Source of the DNA: an alpha proteobacterium BAL199
GTDB taxonomy: Bacteria; Pseudomonadota; Alphaproteobacteria; Thalassobaculales; Thalassobaculaceae
Assembly: GCA_000171835.1 (NCBI GenBank)
Contig: ABHC01000003.1
Coordinates: 186,001 to 250,000 of the forward strand
Direction of reading: 5' to 3'
DNA length: 64,000 nucleotides
Shown: positions 34,531 to 42,913 of the stretch, piece after piece
How positions within the stretch are numbered: the first letter of the stretch is position 1
Layout of the letters: every line of letters begins with the position of its first letter
Notes under the pieces: generated by a model
What the model was told of the DNA's origin: nothing
Database searches by the model: none
Seen by the model: the letters and a program-made list of their open reading frames with translations, nothing else
Made by a program: the position numbers and the translations under genes

Positions 34531-35247
34531 ATGACCAAGCCGATTGCCCTCCGCCTCAACGGTGCTGACCTGGCCGCCGATCCCGCGGGTGTGCTGCTGT
34601 GGCCGGCCCGACGAACCCTGGTCGTCGCCGACCTGCATTTGGAGAAGGGCTCCGGATTCGCGCGCCGCGGCGTCCTGCTGCCGCCGTTCGACAGCACGGC
34701 GACCCTCGCGCGGCTGGCAGCGGCAATCGACAGCCATCGCCCGGAGCGGGTAATCTGCCTGGGCGACAGCTTCCACGATTCCGGCGCCGGTGCCCGGCTT
34801 GGCGAAGACGATCGTAGCCGGCTGCGCACGATGACCGACGGCATCGACTGGATCTGGATCACCGGCAATCATGATCCCGAGCCGCCGTCCGACTGGGGCG
34901 GCCGGGTCCTGAGCGAGTTGACAGACGGTCCTCTGGTGCTTCGCCATGAGGCACAAGTCGACAACCCGCACGGTGAGATCTCCGGCCACTATCACCCCAA
35001 GGCGCGCGTCCAAGTGCGCGGACGTAGCGTGTCGGGACGCTGCTTCGCCACCGATGGCCGACGGCTGGTGTTGCCGGCATTCGGCGCCTACACCGGCGGC
35101 CTGGACGTGCTGCGCCCGGACCTGCGCTGCCTGTTCGCCCGACGGTTCGAGGTCCTGTTGCTGGCCGCTGACCGCATTCTGCGGATCCCGTCAGAGCGAC
35201 TGATGGTTCCCTCACCCGACCTTGAGGATCTCAGGACAACGGGGTGA
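34531..35247 (+). CDS. pdeM: Ligase-associated DNA damage response endonuclease PdeM
   Basis: The 238-residue calcineurin-like phosphoesterase has the metal motifs in order: D34-x-H36 (VVADLHLEKGSGFARRG), GD at 78-79 (CLGDSFHD), GNHD at 112-115 and GHYHP at 152-156. The DLHLEKGSxxAxRG segment is characteristic of PdeM, the nuclease of the ligase-associated repair cassette. No ligase or exonuclease gene is next to it. It lies 55 bases before the photolyase gene on the same strand, which could make a small repair operon. Confidence 0.92.
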   Translation: MTKPIALRLNGADLAADPAGVLLWPARRTLVVADLHLEKGSGFARRGVLLPPFDSTATLARLAAAIDSHRPERVICLGDSFHDSGAGARLGEDDRSRLRTMTDGIDWIWITGNHDPEPPSDWGGRVLSELTDGPLVLRHEAQVDNPHGEISGHYHPKARVQVRGRSVSGRCFATDGRRLVLPAFGAYTGGLDVLRPDLRCLFARRFEVLLLAADRILRIPSERLMVPSPDLEDLRTTG

Positions 35248-35302
35248 TCCGCCCCGGGTTCGAAGCCGTACCAAGCGCCACATGAACCCAACGCGGTACG
35301 CC

Positions 35303-36736
35303 ATGTCCAACGCTTCCCCCACCCTGCTCTGGTTTCGGCGCGATCTCCGTCTTGCCGACAACCCGGCGCTGACGGCCGCAGTCCGGCGCGGCCGGCCGGT
35401 GGTCGCTGTCTATATCCTCGACGACGAGGATGCCGGGGACTGGGCGTCGGGCGGCGCTTCCCGATGGTGGTTGCACCACTCCCTGGAGCGACTTGCAGAA
35501 TCCCTTCGCGGCCGAGGTAGCCGGCTGATTCTGCGGCGCGGCGCGGCGGCCGCGGTGCTCGACCGACTGATCTCGGAGACAGGCGCCGAGGCGGTCTATT
35601 GGAACCGCTGCTACGAGCCCTGGGCCACCGCGAGAGACCAAGCCATCAAGGCGTCGTTGAGGCTGCGCGGTCATGAGGTCCGCAGCTTCAATGCTAGTCT
35701 GCTGCGCGAACCATGGGAGATCGCCTCGAAGGTCGGTGGGCCGTACCGGGTGTTCACGCCTTTCTGGAAAGCTCTGCGGGCGATGGGAGATCCAGGGGAC
35801 CTGTTGCCAACACCTGATCGGATTCCAACGCTCGAGGTCGCGCCCGCAAGCGACGACATCGACGCTTGGGCCCTGACACCGAGCAAGCCGGACTGGGCCT
35901 TTGGCCTGCGCGCGGCGTGGAAGCCAGGCGAGGCGGCGGCACGGCAACGCCTGGAAGCCTTCCTGGACGGAGCGGCACCGGAGTACGCGAAGCGGCGCAA
36001 CTTTCCCGGCACAAATGGAACGTCCCGGCTGTCACCCCATCTGCATTTCGGTGAAATCGGCCCCCGTCAGATCTGGCATGCCGCGTCATTTCACCATACC
36101 GGGATGGCAACCGATCAATTCCTGTCGGAGATCGCCTGGCGCGAATTTTCCCACCACCTGTTGTTCCATTTCCCGATGCTGCCGACAACGCCGCTGCGCC
36201 CGGAGTTCGCCGACTTCCAATGGTCCGACGATCCGGGCGCGCTGGCTGCGTGGCGCCACGGCATGACCGGGTACCCGATCGTCGACGCCGGGATGCGCGA
36301 GCTCTGGGCCACCGGATGGATGCACAATCGGGTGCGGATGATCGTCGCGTCGTTCCTGGTGAAGGACCTGCTGCTGCCCTGGCAGGTTGGGGCGCGGTGG
36401 TTCTGGGATACGCTGGTCGATGCCGATCTTGCCAGCAATTCGGCCAGTTGGCAGTGGGTCGCAGGCTGCGGATCCGACGCGGCGCCGTTCTTCCGGGTCT
36501 TCAATCCGTCGTTGCAGGGCGCCAAGTTCGACCCGCAGGGAACCTATGTGCGCCGGTGGGTACCGGAGATTGCCGGTTTGCCGGACTCGATCATTCACAA
36601 GCCATCGGACGCCCGGTTGATCGACCTGAGCGACGCTGGCATCCGTCTTGGACACGACTACCCGCTGCCGATCATCGACCATCGTGCCGCCCGCGATCGT
36701 GCGCTGACCGCCTTCCGGAGCCTGCGCGCCGCCTGA
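35303..36736 (+). CDS. phrB: Deoxyribodipyrimidine photo-lyase (class I CPD photolyase)
   Basis: The 477-residue flavoprotein reverses UV-induced cyclobutane pyrimidine dimers with light. The N-terminal antenna domain starts TLLWFRRDLRLADNPALTAAV; the FAD domain contains SRLSPHLHFGEIGPRQIW, the TGYPIVDAGMRELWATGWMHNRVRMIVASFLVKDLLLPW block and the WQWVAGCGSDAAPFFRVFNP block, both diagnostic. Upstream ATGs at 35282 and before are in frame; 35303 places the start eight residues before LWFRRDLR as in relatives. It follows pdeM closely. Confidence 0.95.
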   Translation: MSNASPTLLWFRRDLRLADNPALTAAVRRGRPVVAVYILDDEDAGDWASGGASRWWLHHSLERLAESLRGRGSRLILRRGAAAAVLDRLISETGAEAVYWNRCYEPWATARDQAIKASLRLRGHEVRSFNASLLREPWEIASKVGGPYRVFTPFWKALRAMGDPGDLLPTPDRIPTLEVAPASDDIDAWALTPSKPDWAFGLRAAWKPGEAAARQRLEAFLDGAAPEYAKRRNFPGTNGTSRLSPHLHFGEIGPRQIWHAASFHHTGMATDQFLSEIAWREFSHHLLFHFPMLPTTPLRPEFADFQWSDDPGALAAWRHGMTGYPIVDAGMRELWATGWMHNRVRMIVASFLVKDLLLPWQVGARWFWDTLVDADLASNSASWQWVAGCGSDAAPFFRVFNPSLQGAKFDPQGTYVRRWVPEIAGLPDSIIHKPSDARLIDLSDAGIRLGHDYPLPIIDHRAARDRALTAFRSLRAA

Positions 36737-36746
36737 TTAATCGCCA

Positions 36747-38144
36747 CTAAACCTCGGGCTGCGCAGCGTGAGCGGTCCATACCCGCAAATCGTGCCCCAG
36801 GAAGGGTCGGTCTTCGAAGCCGCCGTCACCGTGACCGACCGTCCAGTTTGGCAGCGCCGCCAACGCCTCCGGCCCGTTTGCGGACGCGCCGTCCAGAGAC
36901 GACCAGGACGCATCGTCACCCGACCGGACCAGCACCCCGCCCGGCCCCATCCCGCCGTGCAGCGCAATCTGCAGGTCAAACGGTTCGCCCGGCACCAGCG
37001 GCGGCCCGAACCAGTAGTGTGGGCTGCGGCCGGGGTTCGGGTTGACTCCGATGCTGACGGTCAGCCGCTGGTCCGGGCCACTCAACCCGATCCACAGCGG
37101 CGCGGTCGCAGGACTGTCTGAATACGCACTGAGCCAAGTCTGACGGGTCGCTGCTCCATCATCGGCCGTCACGCCCGATACGCGCCATGCCCGAATGGCG
37201 GCGGGCACCAGCCCCGATGCAACCGGCAGAGTGTCAGGTGCACATTGATACCCGGCCGCCAGTTCGTGCCATAGGTCGCTCCGAGGCAGAACCGGAGGCC
37301 AGGATAACGCTTCCCGGATACGGCCGTCGGTGTCCAGGACACTGTAGCGCAGGCCCTCCGCGTCGATCGCGGCCGTCAGGCAGTGCAAATACTCCACCCC
37401 TTCCGGCATTCGGTGAGCAGTGCCGGCACCCGCCGTCGTCACCTGCAGCACACCGTCGTGGACCTGCACGTCGAACGCCAGGATGTGGCTGCACAGATAG
37501 GCGAGGACGCCGTGGCGCACCAGCGCTGCCCAGAACGGCCCGGCGTGCGGTGGGCCGATGTCGCGCTGGTAGGCGCCGCGGTAGCCGTTCACGGAGAACA
37601 CCGGGTGGTGCCCGATCACCAGCTTGACCCGGGCGTCGGCGTTGGCGGCGAGCGTCGCGTCCAGCCACTCGGTCTCGACATGGCCTTCGCCACCCAGCCC
37701 CGACCACAGGGTGTGCACAAACACCATCAACAGGTCGCCGCGCCGCACCCAGTAGCTCAGCCCCTCCTGGCCCGACGGACCGTTGCGCGGCAGGTGCGCC
37801 ATCACGTCGGCGAACACCCGCTCGCTCATCGGATCGTAGGTGGTGTGGTTCGCGGTGGTGTGGAACAGCGGGATCCGGGCACGATCGAGCCACGCCATTT
37901 CGACCTCGAACCAGTGCCGCCACTGGGCACGCAGCGCCGCCTCGTCGCGGGTCAGGCCGATGATCTCGTCGCCGGGAAACACGATAAACTCGGGCGGCGG
38001 GTCAAGGCGCGCCACCACCGCGTTGACGCCGGCGAAGGTGCCCTCATGGACAGCGCCGGGAACCCCGGAACAGGCGTCGCCGTACAGCACGAAGCGATGA
38101 CCGGGTCCGCGCGGCTGCACGCTCGGCAACCGGCCGCCGGTCAT
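36747..38144 (-). CDS. Calcineurin-like metallophosphoesterase with C-terminal jelly-roll-like domain
   Basis: The 465-residue protein starts at 38144, where its ATG overlaps the TGA of the upstream membrane-protein gene (ATGA), so the two are translationally coupled. The first 280 residues follow metallophosphoesterase order: FVLYGDACSG, FPGDEIIG, TANHTTYD and IGHHPVFS. The last metal motif, usually GHxH, reads CSHILAFD, so the metal site is atypical. The C-terminal 160 residues (SGPDQRLTVSIGV, GEPFDLQIALHGGMGPGGVLVR) look like a lectin-type beta sandwich. No signal peptide is seen. Confidence 0.75.
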   Translation of the reverse strand: MTGGRLPSVQPRGPGHRFVLYGDACSGVPGAVHEGTFAGVNAVVARLDPPPEFIVFPGDEIIGLTRDEAALRAQWRHWFEVEMAWLDRARIPLFHTTANHTTYDPMSERVFADVMAHLPRNGPSGQEGLSYWVRRGDLLMVFVHTLWSGLGGEGHVETEWLDATLAANADARVKLVIGHHPVFSVNGYRGAYQRDIGPPHAGPFWAALVRHGVLAYLCSHILAFDVQVHDGVLQVTTAGAGTAHRMPEGVEYLHCLTAAIDAEGLRYSVLDTDGRIREALSWPPVLPRSDLWHELAAGYQCAPDTLPVASGLVPAAIRAWRVSGVTADDGAATRQTWLSAYSDSPATAPLWIGLSGPDQRLTVSIGVNPNPGRSPHYWFGPPLVPGEPFDLQIALHGGMGPGGVLVRSGDDASWSSLDGASANGPEALAALPNWTVGHGDGGFEDRPFLGHDLRVWTAHAAQPEV

Positions 38145-38467
38145 CGCGCGGCGTCCCCGTCCTCCGGATCCTGCTCCTGCACCCGGCGCTCGACCGCCTG
38201 CCGCGCCGCATCGGAGGCGTTGGTCCGCCGGGTGCGGCGCCACAACTCGACGATGTACATGGCGAAGCCGAACACCACGCCCGCCAGGATGTTGGCCGCG
38301 ATCGACTCGTCATCCAGCGGCCGCTCCGGTCGGAAGAACCCGAGCACCTGGATGACGCACAGCATGATCGTGAAGACCACGCCGTTGACGGCCCCCCTGA
38401 ACACGGGACGTTGCCAGAGGCCGGGACGGTCGGGCGCGGCGGAATCGGTCGGGATCGGATCGCTCAT
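38141..38467 (-). CDS. Small two-TM membrane protein, function unknown
   Basis: The 108-residue protein has two hydrophobic segments (GAVNGVVFTIMLCVIQVLGFF at about 26-46 and AANILAGVVFGFAMYIVELW at about 58-77) between charged tails; the C-terminal tail is strongly charged (ERRVQEQDPEDGDAAR). I do not recognise a family. Its stop overlaps the start of the metallophosphoesterase gene as ATGA, which suggests that the two products work together, perhaps with this protein as a membrane anchor. Confidence 0.75.
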   Translation of the reverse strand: MSDPIPTDSAAPDRPGLWQRPVFRGAVNGVVFTIMLCVIQVLGFFRPERPLDDESIAANILAGVVFGFAMYIVELWRRTRRTNASDAARQAVERRVQEQDPEDGDAAR

Positions 38468-38507
38468 ACTATCAGTCTAATAGCGCTTGGACGCCGCCGT
38501 AACCCCC

Positions 38508-39416
38508 TCAGCGCGCGTACAACAACAGTACGATGATGCCGACCGCCACCAGCGACATGCCAACCAGTTCGCGCGCCGTGGAGCGCTCGCGAAAGATCAG
38601 GGTGGAGACCGCGATCGCGAACACGAACTCGATCTGCCCCATCGCCTTCACATAGGCGGCGCGCTCGATCGTCATCGCGGTGAACCACCCGCCGGAGCCG
38701 ATGGCGCTGGTCAGGCCGACGAACAGGCAGGCCTTCCATGCCCGGCCGATCGTCGGCAGTTCGTTGGCCCGGGTCGCCAGGATGTAGCCGCCCAGCAGGA
38801 CCGTCTGGATCGACACCACGGTGACCAGGGTCATCGACGCGGTGGTCAGGAAATCCGGGTCGCCCAGCGACAGGCTGGCCCGCCGCAGGAACAGCGACGC
38901 CAGCGCGAAGAACAGTCCCGACAGCACCCCGATGCCGGCCGCCTTGTTCAGGCCGGAGCGGATCAGCGCCATGCCCGACACGCCCTGCTTGGCCAAGCTG
39001 ATCAGCACCACCCCGACCACGCTGATCACGATCGCGATCCAGCCAGCGGTGTCGATCGCCTCGCCGAACAGGCTGGCCCCAACCAATGCCGTCAGGAACG
39101 CCTCGGTGCGGGCGTAGGACGTGCCGACCGCGAAGTTTCGCAGCGAGAATAGATGGACCAGCAGCACGGTCGCGATGATCTGCGCCGCCGCCGTGCCGAC
39201 GCACCACATGAAGAACGTCGGATGCAGCACCGGCAGCGCGTCCGCCCGACCCGACGTCGCCACCAGCAGATAGCCGATCACGAACGGCAGCCCGAAGACG
39301 AACCGCACCCAAGTCGCCGACCACGACGACATCGACCCGGACAGATGCTTCTGACCGGCCGTCCGCGCGGTCTGCGCCGCCGCGGCCATGATCGACAACC
39401 AAACCCACAACGCCAT
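38508..39416 (-). CDS. EamA/DMT-superfamily transporter
   Basis: The 302-residue protein has ten hydrophobic segments arranged as two five-helix EamA repeats. Examples are MALWVWLSIMAAAAQTARTA at the start, SWSATWVRFVFGLPFVIGYLLV, and a C-terminal repeat with EFVFAIAVSTLIFRERSTARELVGMSLVAVGIIVLLLY. Such proteins export amino acids, nucleotide-like compounds or other metabolites. It lies upstream of the small membrane-protein gene (40-base gap) on the same strand. The substrate is unknown. Confidence 0.9.
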   Translation of the reverse strand: MALWVWLSIMAAAAQTARTAGQKHLSGSMSSWSATWVRFVFGLPFVIGYLLVATSGRADALPVLHPTFFMWCVGTAAAQIIATVLLVHLFSLRNFAVGTSYARTEAFLTALVGASLFGEAIDTAGWIAIVISVVGVVLISLAKQGVSGMALIRSGLNKAAGIGVLSGLFFALASLFLRRASLSLGDPDFLTTASMTLVTVVSIQTVLLGGYILATRANELPTIGRAWKACLFVGLTSAIGSGGWFTAMTIERAAYVKAMGQIEFVFAIAVSTLIFRERSTARELVGMSLVAVGIIVLLLYAR

Positions 39417-39529
39417 TGCTCGATCCTCCCGCCGCCCCCTGCAGCGCGCGGATCATGGCCGCTGGAGTTGACGCGTCAAAGCGCGGAAATGCAGGAAGGG
39501 CTTTGCGAGGAAGAACGATCGGTGTCTGT

Positions 39530-41041
39530 TCAACCCGTCGCGTGCACCGGCAGCCCGAGCAGCGCCCGGCGGCGCAGCCACAGCGACGGGCGGTAGCGCG
39601 GGTCCCGCGTCGCGTCGTGGATCGCAGCGATTATCGCGTGGGTCCGTGCCACGCCCATCTCCTTGGCGATCTCCAGGGGGCCGAGCGGATAGTTCAGGCC
39701 TAGCTTCATGGCGAGATCGATGTCGGCCGGAGTGGCGAGCCCGATCTGCGCCATCTCGCAGCCAAGGTTGGCGATCATCGCGCGCATGCGCTGCAGGATG
39801 AAGCCTGGAGAATCCTTGATCACCGTCGGCGCGACACCGGCCTTCACGAACGCTGCCGCCACCGCGTCGCGGTGCGCCGGATCGGCGCTAGGCGCGGTCA
39901 TCAAAGTGACCCGCTTGGAAGTGTCTCCGGTGGTATCGACGGCGACGAGACGCCTGGGGTCAGTGCCGGTGCGCGCGCAGAACCCGCTGGCGTCCTCGCC
40001 GTACAACGCCGCCACGATCGGCATCGCACCGTCGTCGGCACGGGATGAGAGTCCGGCACGATCGAGCAACTCGTCGAGCGCTTGGTCATTCGGCGTCGCG
40101 ACGTGGACCACGCTTGCTGGCGCTGCATCCGTCGCATGATCGGCGCTCGGCGGGTCGATCACGGTGCCCTTGGCGTCGTAGCGGTAGTGGCCCTGGCCGG
40201 TCTTGCGACCGAACCGCCCGGCGTCGAACAGCGCGCGGTGGTGCGGGGTGGTGCGCAGGCGCGGGTCGTTCAGGAACTGCTCGAACACGATCATCGACAC
40301 CGGATAGTTCACGTCGATCCCGGTCAGATCCATCAACTGGAACGGCCCCATGCGGAAATGCCCGCAATCGCGCATCACCGCGTCGACCTGGGCGGGGGTG
40401 GCCACGCCTTCGTGCTGCAGATGCAGGCCCTCGGTGGTGAAGGCGCGCCCGCCCATGTTCACCAGGAATCCAGGCGAATCCTTGACCACCACCGGGGTAC
40501 GGCCGAAGCGCGTGCCGATGGTTACCAGCGCGTCGACGACCGCCGGATCGGTGGCCGGGCCCTTGATGACCTCGACCAGCCGCATCAGCGGCACCGGATT
40601 GAAGAAATGCAGGCCCGCCACCCGGCCCGGGTGCTTGCAGCTTCGGGCGATCGAGCCGATCGGCAGCGACGAGGTGTTCGACGCCAGGATCGCATCCTCC
40701 GCGACCACCGCTTCCAGCTTTCCGAACAGCTCGCGCTTGACCTCGATGTCCTCGAACACCGCCTCGACCACCACGCCGGCCGGCGCGAGATCGGCGATGT
40801 CGTCCGTGACCGACAGCGCCTCGCGCATCGCCGCCGCCGCGTCGGTGGTCAGCGTCTGCTTCTCGACCAGCCGGTCAAGCCGGGCCAGCACCGCATCGCG
40901 CCCGGCCGCCGCACCGCCCGCGCGCGCATCATAGGCGACGACCCGGAGCCCGCCCTGCAGGGCAACCTGGATGATCCCCTGGCCCATGGCGCCGCAACCG
41001 ACGACTCCGACAACGAGATCCTTGGCGTTCGGATCGATCAT
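39530..41041 (-). CDS. paaH: 3-hydroxyacyl-CoA dehydrogenase, PaaH/PaaC type
   Basis: The 503-residue protein has an N-terminal Rossmann domain (VVGVVGCGAMGQGIIQVALQGG) and the HAD catalytic region VAGLHFFNPVPLMRLVEVI, then two copies of the C-terminal helical domain (DSPGFLVNMGGRAFTTE and DSPGFILQRMRAMIANLG). This two-copy architecture of about 500 residues is the PaaH type, which oxidises 3-hydroxyadipyl-CoA in phenylacetate degradation. Other paa genes are absent except the PcaF/PaaJ-like thiolase 500 bases upstream on the same strand. Both may serve dicarboxyl-CoA oxidation. Confidence 0.88.
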   Translation of the reverse strand: MIDPNAKDLVVGVVGCGAMGQGIIQVALQGGLRVVAYDARAGGAAAGRDAVLARLDRLVEKQTLTTDAAAAMREALSVTDDIADLAPAGVVVEAVFEDIEVKRELFGKLEAVVAEDAILASNTSSLPIGSIARSCKHPGRVAGLHFFNPVPLMRLVEVIKGPATDPAVVDALVTIGTRFGRTPVVVKDSPGFLVNMGGRAFTTEGLHLQHEGVATPAQVDAVMRDCGHFRMGPFQLMDLTGIDVNYPVSMIVFEQFLNDPRLRTTPHHRALFDAGRFGRKTGQGHYRYDAKGTVIDPPSADHATDAAPASVVHVATPNDQALDELLDRAGLSSRADDGAMPIVAALYGEDASGFCARTGTDPRRLVAVDTTGDTSKRVTLMTAPSADPAHRDAVAAAFVKAGVAPTVIKDSPGFILQRMRAMIANLGCEMAQIGLATPADIDLAMKLGLNYPLGPLEIAKEMGVARTHAIIAAIHDATRDPRYRPSLWLRRRALLGLPVHATG

Positions 41042-41074
41042 GGTGTGGCTCCCTTTGTCCAGTCGTTCAGCCGG

Positions 41075-41110
41075 CCCTTCGTGGCTCGCTACGTTCGCAC
41101 CTCAGGGCGA
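41075..41110. repeat. Degenerate REP-like element (alphaproteobacterial intergenic repeat)
   Basis: The segment begins CCCTTCGTGGCTCGCTACG and continues TTCGCACCTCAGGGCGA. It resembles the common alphaproteobacterial intergenic repeat built on CTTCGAGGCTCGCTTCG and CTCGCACCTCAGGATGAG. It lies in the gap between the dehydrogenase and VOC genes. Only one copy is visible here, so the call rests on remembered family sequence. Confidence 0.4.
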
Positions 41111-41163
41111 TAGAGAGAGAAAGAGAAGAGTTGCCGCACGACGCAGGGCCGCGAAGGGCGCCC

Positions 41164-41535
41164 TCACCCGCCGCGCGGTTGGAACAGTTCGACTGCGTTG
41201 CCGGACGGGTCCTCGACCAGGATCTGCGATCCACCCGGCCCCTTGACGATGTCGTTGCGGAACTTGGCGCCGGCGGTCCTCAACCGGGTGACCGTCCCGT
41301 CGATGTCCTCGACCTCAACCACGATGCGGTTCCAGCCACCCGGCTCCGACACCCGGCCGTCCGGCATCGCGCGGCCGGCCGAGCTCGGTGGGCCGGCGAG
41401 CCAGAGTATCAGGTCGCCGCGCCGGACGATGGCGATCGCCGGCAGATGCTCCTCGACCACCGTGAAGCCAAGCAGATCGACATAGAAGTCACGCGCGGCA
41501 GCGGCATCACGAACCATGTAGCGCACGCTGGCCAT
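41164..41535 (-). CDS. VOC (glyoxalase/bleomycin-resistance fold) family protein
   Basis: The 123-residue protein has the two beta-alpha-beta-beta-beta units of the vicinal-oxygen-chelate fold: SVRYMVRDAAAARDFYVDLLGFTVVEEH and WNRIVVEVEDIDGTVTRLRTAGAKFRNDIV, ending GGSQILVEDPSGNAVELFQP, where the last Glu is a usual metal ligand. The first metal ligand position is less clear. It lies between the thiolase and dehydrogenase genes on the same strand, 27 bases after the thiolase. The reaction is unknown. Confidence 0.88.
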   Translation of the reverse strand: MASVRYMVRDAAAARDFYVDLLGFTVVEEHLPAIAIVRRGDLILWLAGPPSSAGRAMPDGRVSEPGGWNRIVVEVEDIDGTVTRLRTAGAKFRNDIVKGPGGSQILVEDPSGNAVELFQPRGG

Positions 41536-41562
41536 GCCACAGTCTCCCGTGTCCCTGCTGCG

Positions 41563-42771
41563 TCAGACCCGTTCGATCACCATCGCCATGCCCTGGCCGA
41601 CGCCGATGCACATGGTGCATAGCGCGTAGCGCCCGCCGGTCTCGTGCAGTGTCTCCGCCGCCGTCAGCACCAGCCGGGCACCGCTGGCCCCGAGCGGGTG
41701 GCCGAGGGCGATGGCGCCACCGTTCGGATTGACCCGCGGGTCGTCGTCGGCAACGCCGAGTTCGCGCAGGCTGGCCAGCACCTGGGCCGCAAACGCCTCG
41801 TTCAGTTCGATCACGTCCATCTGGTCGATCGACAGGCCGGCGATCGCCAGGGCCTTCTGCGACGCCGGGGCCGGGCCGATGCCCATGATCCGCGGCGGCA
41901 CACCGGCCGCCGCCGCCGCAACGATGCGGGCACGCGGGGTCAGGCCATGCTGCTTGGCCGCCGCCTCGCTGGCCACGATCATCGCGGCCGCCCCGTCGTT
42001 CACGCCACTGGCGTTGCCGGCGGTGACCGATCCGCCTTCCTTGCGGAAAGGGGTGCCGAGCTTGGCGAGCGCCTCCAGCGTCGTCTCCGGGCGGGGATGC
42101 TCGTCGGCTTCGACGACCGTCACCTGTCCCTTGCGGCCGGGAATCTCGACCGCGACGATCTCACGGGCCAGCCGGCCGCGCTCGACCGCCGCCTTGCATT
42201 TCTGCTGACTGCGATAGGCGAAGGCGTCCTGGTCCTCGCGGCGAACCTGGAACTGCTCAGCGACGTTCTCGCCGGTCTCCGGCATGGAGTCGGTGCCGTA
42301 GCGCTTCTCCATCTCCGGGTTCACGAAGCGCCAGCCGATGGTGGTGTCGTAGATCTCGGCGGTGCGGGCAAATGCAGTGCCGCCCTTCGGCATAACAAAG
42401 GGCGCGCGGGTCATGTGCTCGACCCCGCCGGCGATCGCGAGACTGCCTTCGCCGGTCTTGATCATGCGGGCGGCGTCGTTCACCGCCTCCAGTCCGGACG
42501 CGCACAACCGGTTAACCGTGCAGCCCGGAATGGACGACGGCAGGCCCGCCAGCAGCAGCGCCATGCGCGCCACGTTGCGGTTGTCCTCGCCGGCCTGATT
42601 GACGCAGCCGTAATACACTTCGTCGACCGCTTCCCAGTCGACGCCGGTGTTGCGCGCCATCAGCGCCTTCATCGGATGGGCGCCAAGGTCGTCGGCACGG
42701 ACCTGCGCCAGTGCGCCGCCATAGCGACCGATCGGCGTGCGGACCGCGTCGCACACGAAAGCTTCGGCCAT
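41563..42771 (-). CDS. pcaF: Acetyl-CoA C-acyltransferase, 3-oxoadipyl-CoA thiolase type
   Basis: The 402-residue protein has the full thiolase signature: nucleophile Cys90 in NRLCASGLEAV, His358 in GHPLGASGARL and Cys388 in CMCIGVGQGMA. The opening MAEAFVCDAVRTPIGRYGGALAQVRADDLGA and the central RREDQDAFAYRSQQK strongly match PcaF/PaaJ, which split 3-oxoadipyl-CoA to succinyl-CoA and acetyl-CoA. The ATG at 42771 follows GGGAGAATGCC. With the PaaH-type dehydrogenase downstream it gives the last two steps of dicarboxyl-CoA oxidation, and it could complement the thiolase-less cluster at 2193-9340. Confidence 0.92.
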   Translation of the reverse strand: MAEAFVCDAVRTPIGRYGGALAQVRADDLGAHPMKALMARNTGVDWEAVDEVYYGCVNQAGEDNRNVARMALLLAGLPSSIPGCTVNRLCASGLEAVNDAARMIKTGEGSLAIAGGVEHMTRAPFVMPKGGTAFARTAEIYDTTIGWRFVNPEMEKRYGTDSMPETGENVAEQFQVRREDQDAFAYRSQQKCKAAVERGRLAREIVAVEIPGRKGQVTVVEADEHPRPETTLEALAKLGTPFRKEGGSVTAGNASGVNDGAAAMIVASEAAAKQHGLTPRARIVAAAAAGVPPRIMGIGPAPASQKALAIAGLSIDQMDVIELNEAFAAQVLASLRELGVADDDPRVNPNGGAIALGHPLGASGARLVLTAAETLHETGGRYALCTMCIGVGQGMAMVIERV

Positions 42772-42864
42772 GGCATTCTCCCAAGTTTTGCTCGTCGGTC
42801 GCGCCGATTCCGGCACGCTGCGTTGCGCCGGACGGTGCCACGCGGGTCGGCGACGGTCAATTCG

Positions 42865-42879
42865 TGAAGCGGCGCTTCA
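42865..42879. other. Palindromic stem between MDR oxidoreductase and thiolase genes
   Basis: TGAAGCG-G-CGCTTCA is a 7-1-7 perfect palindrome about 35 bases after the oxidoreductase stop on the minus strand and about 94 bases before the thiolase start. The single-base spacer is too small for a stable RNA loop without opening pairs, so an operator is as likely as a terminator. Confidence 0.35.
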
Positions 42880-42913
42880 TTCATGTATTAGGACGCCACC
42901 CGCTACCCGCCCC

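Noticed and set aside
34501-35247. Possibility that the PdeM-like gene is a generic phosphoesterase
   Set aside because: The DLHLEKG segment followed by ARRG, the GHYHP motif and the nearby Lhr-like helicase together favour PdeM.
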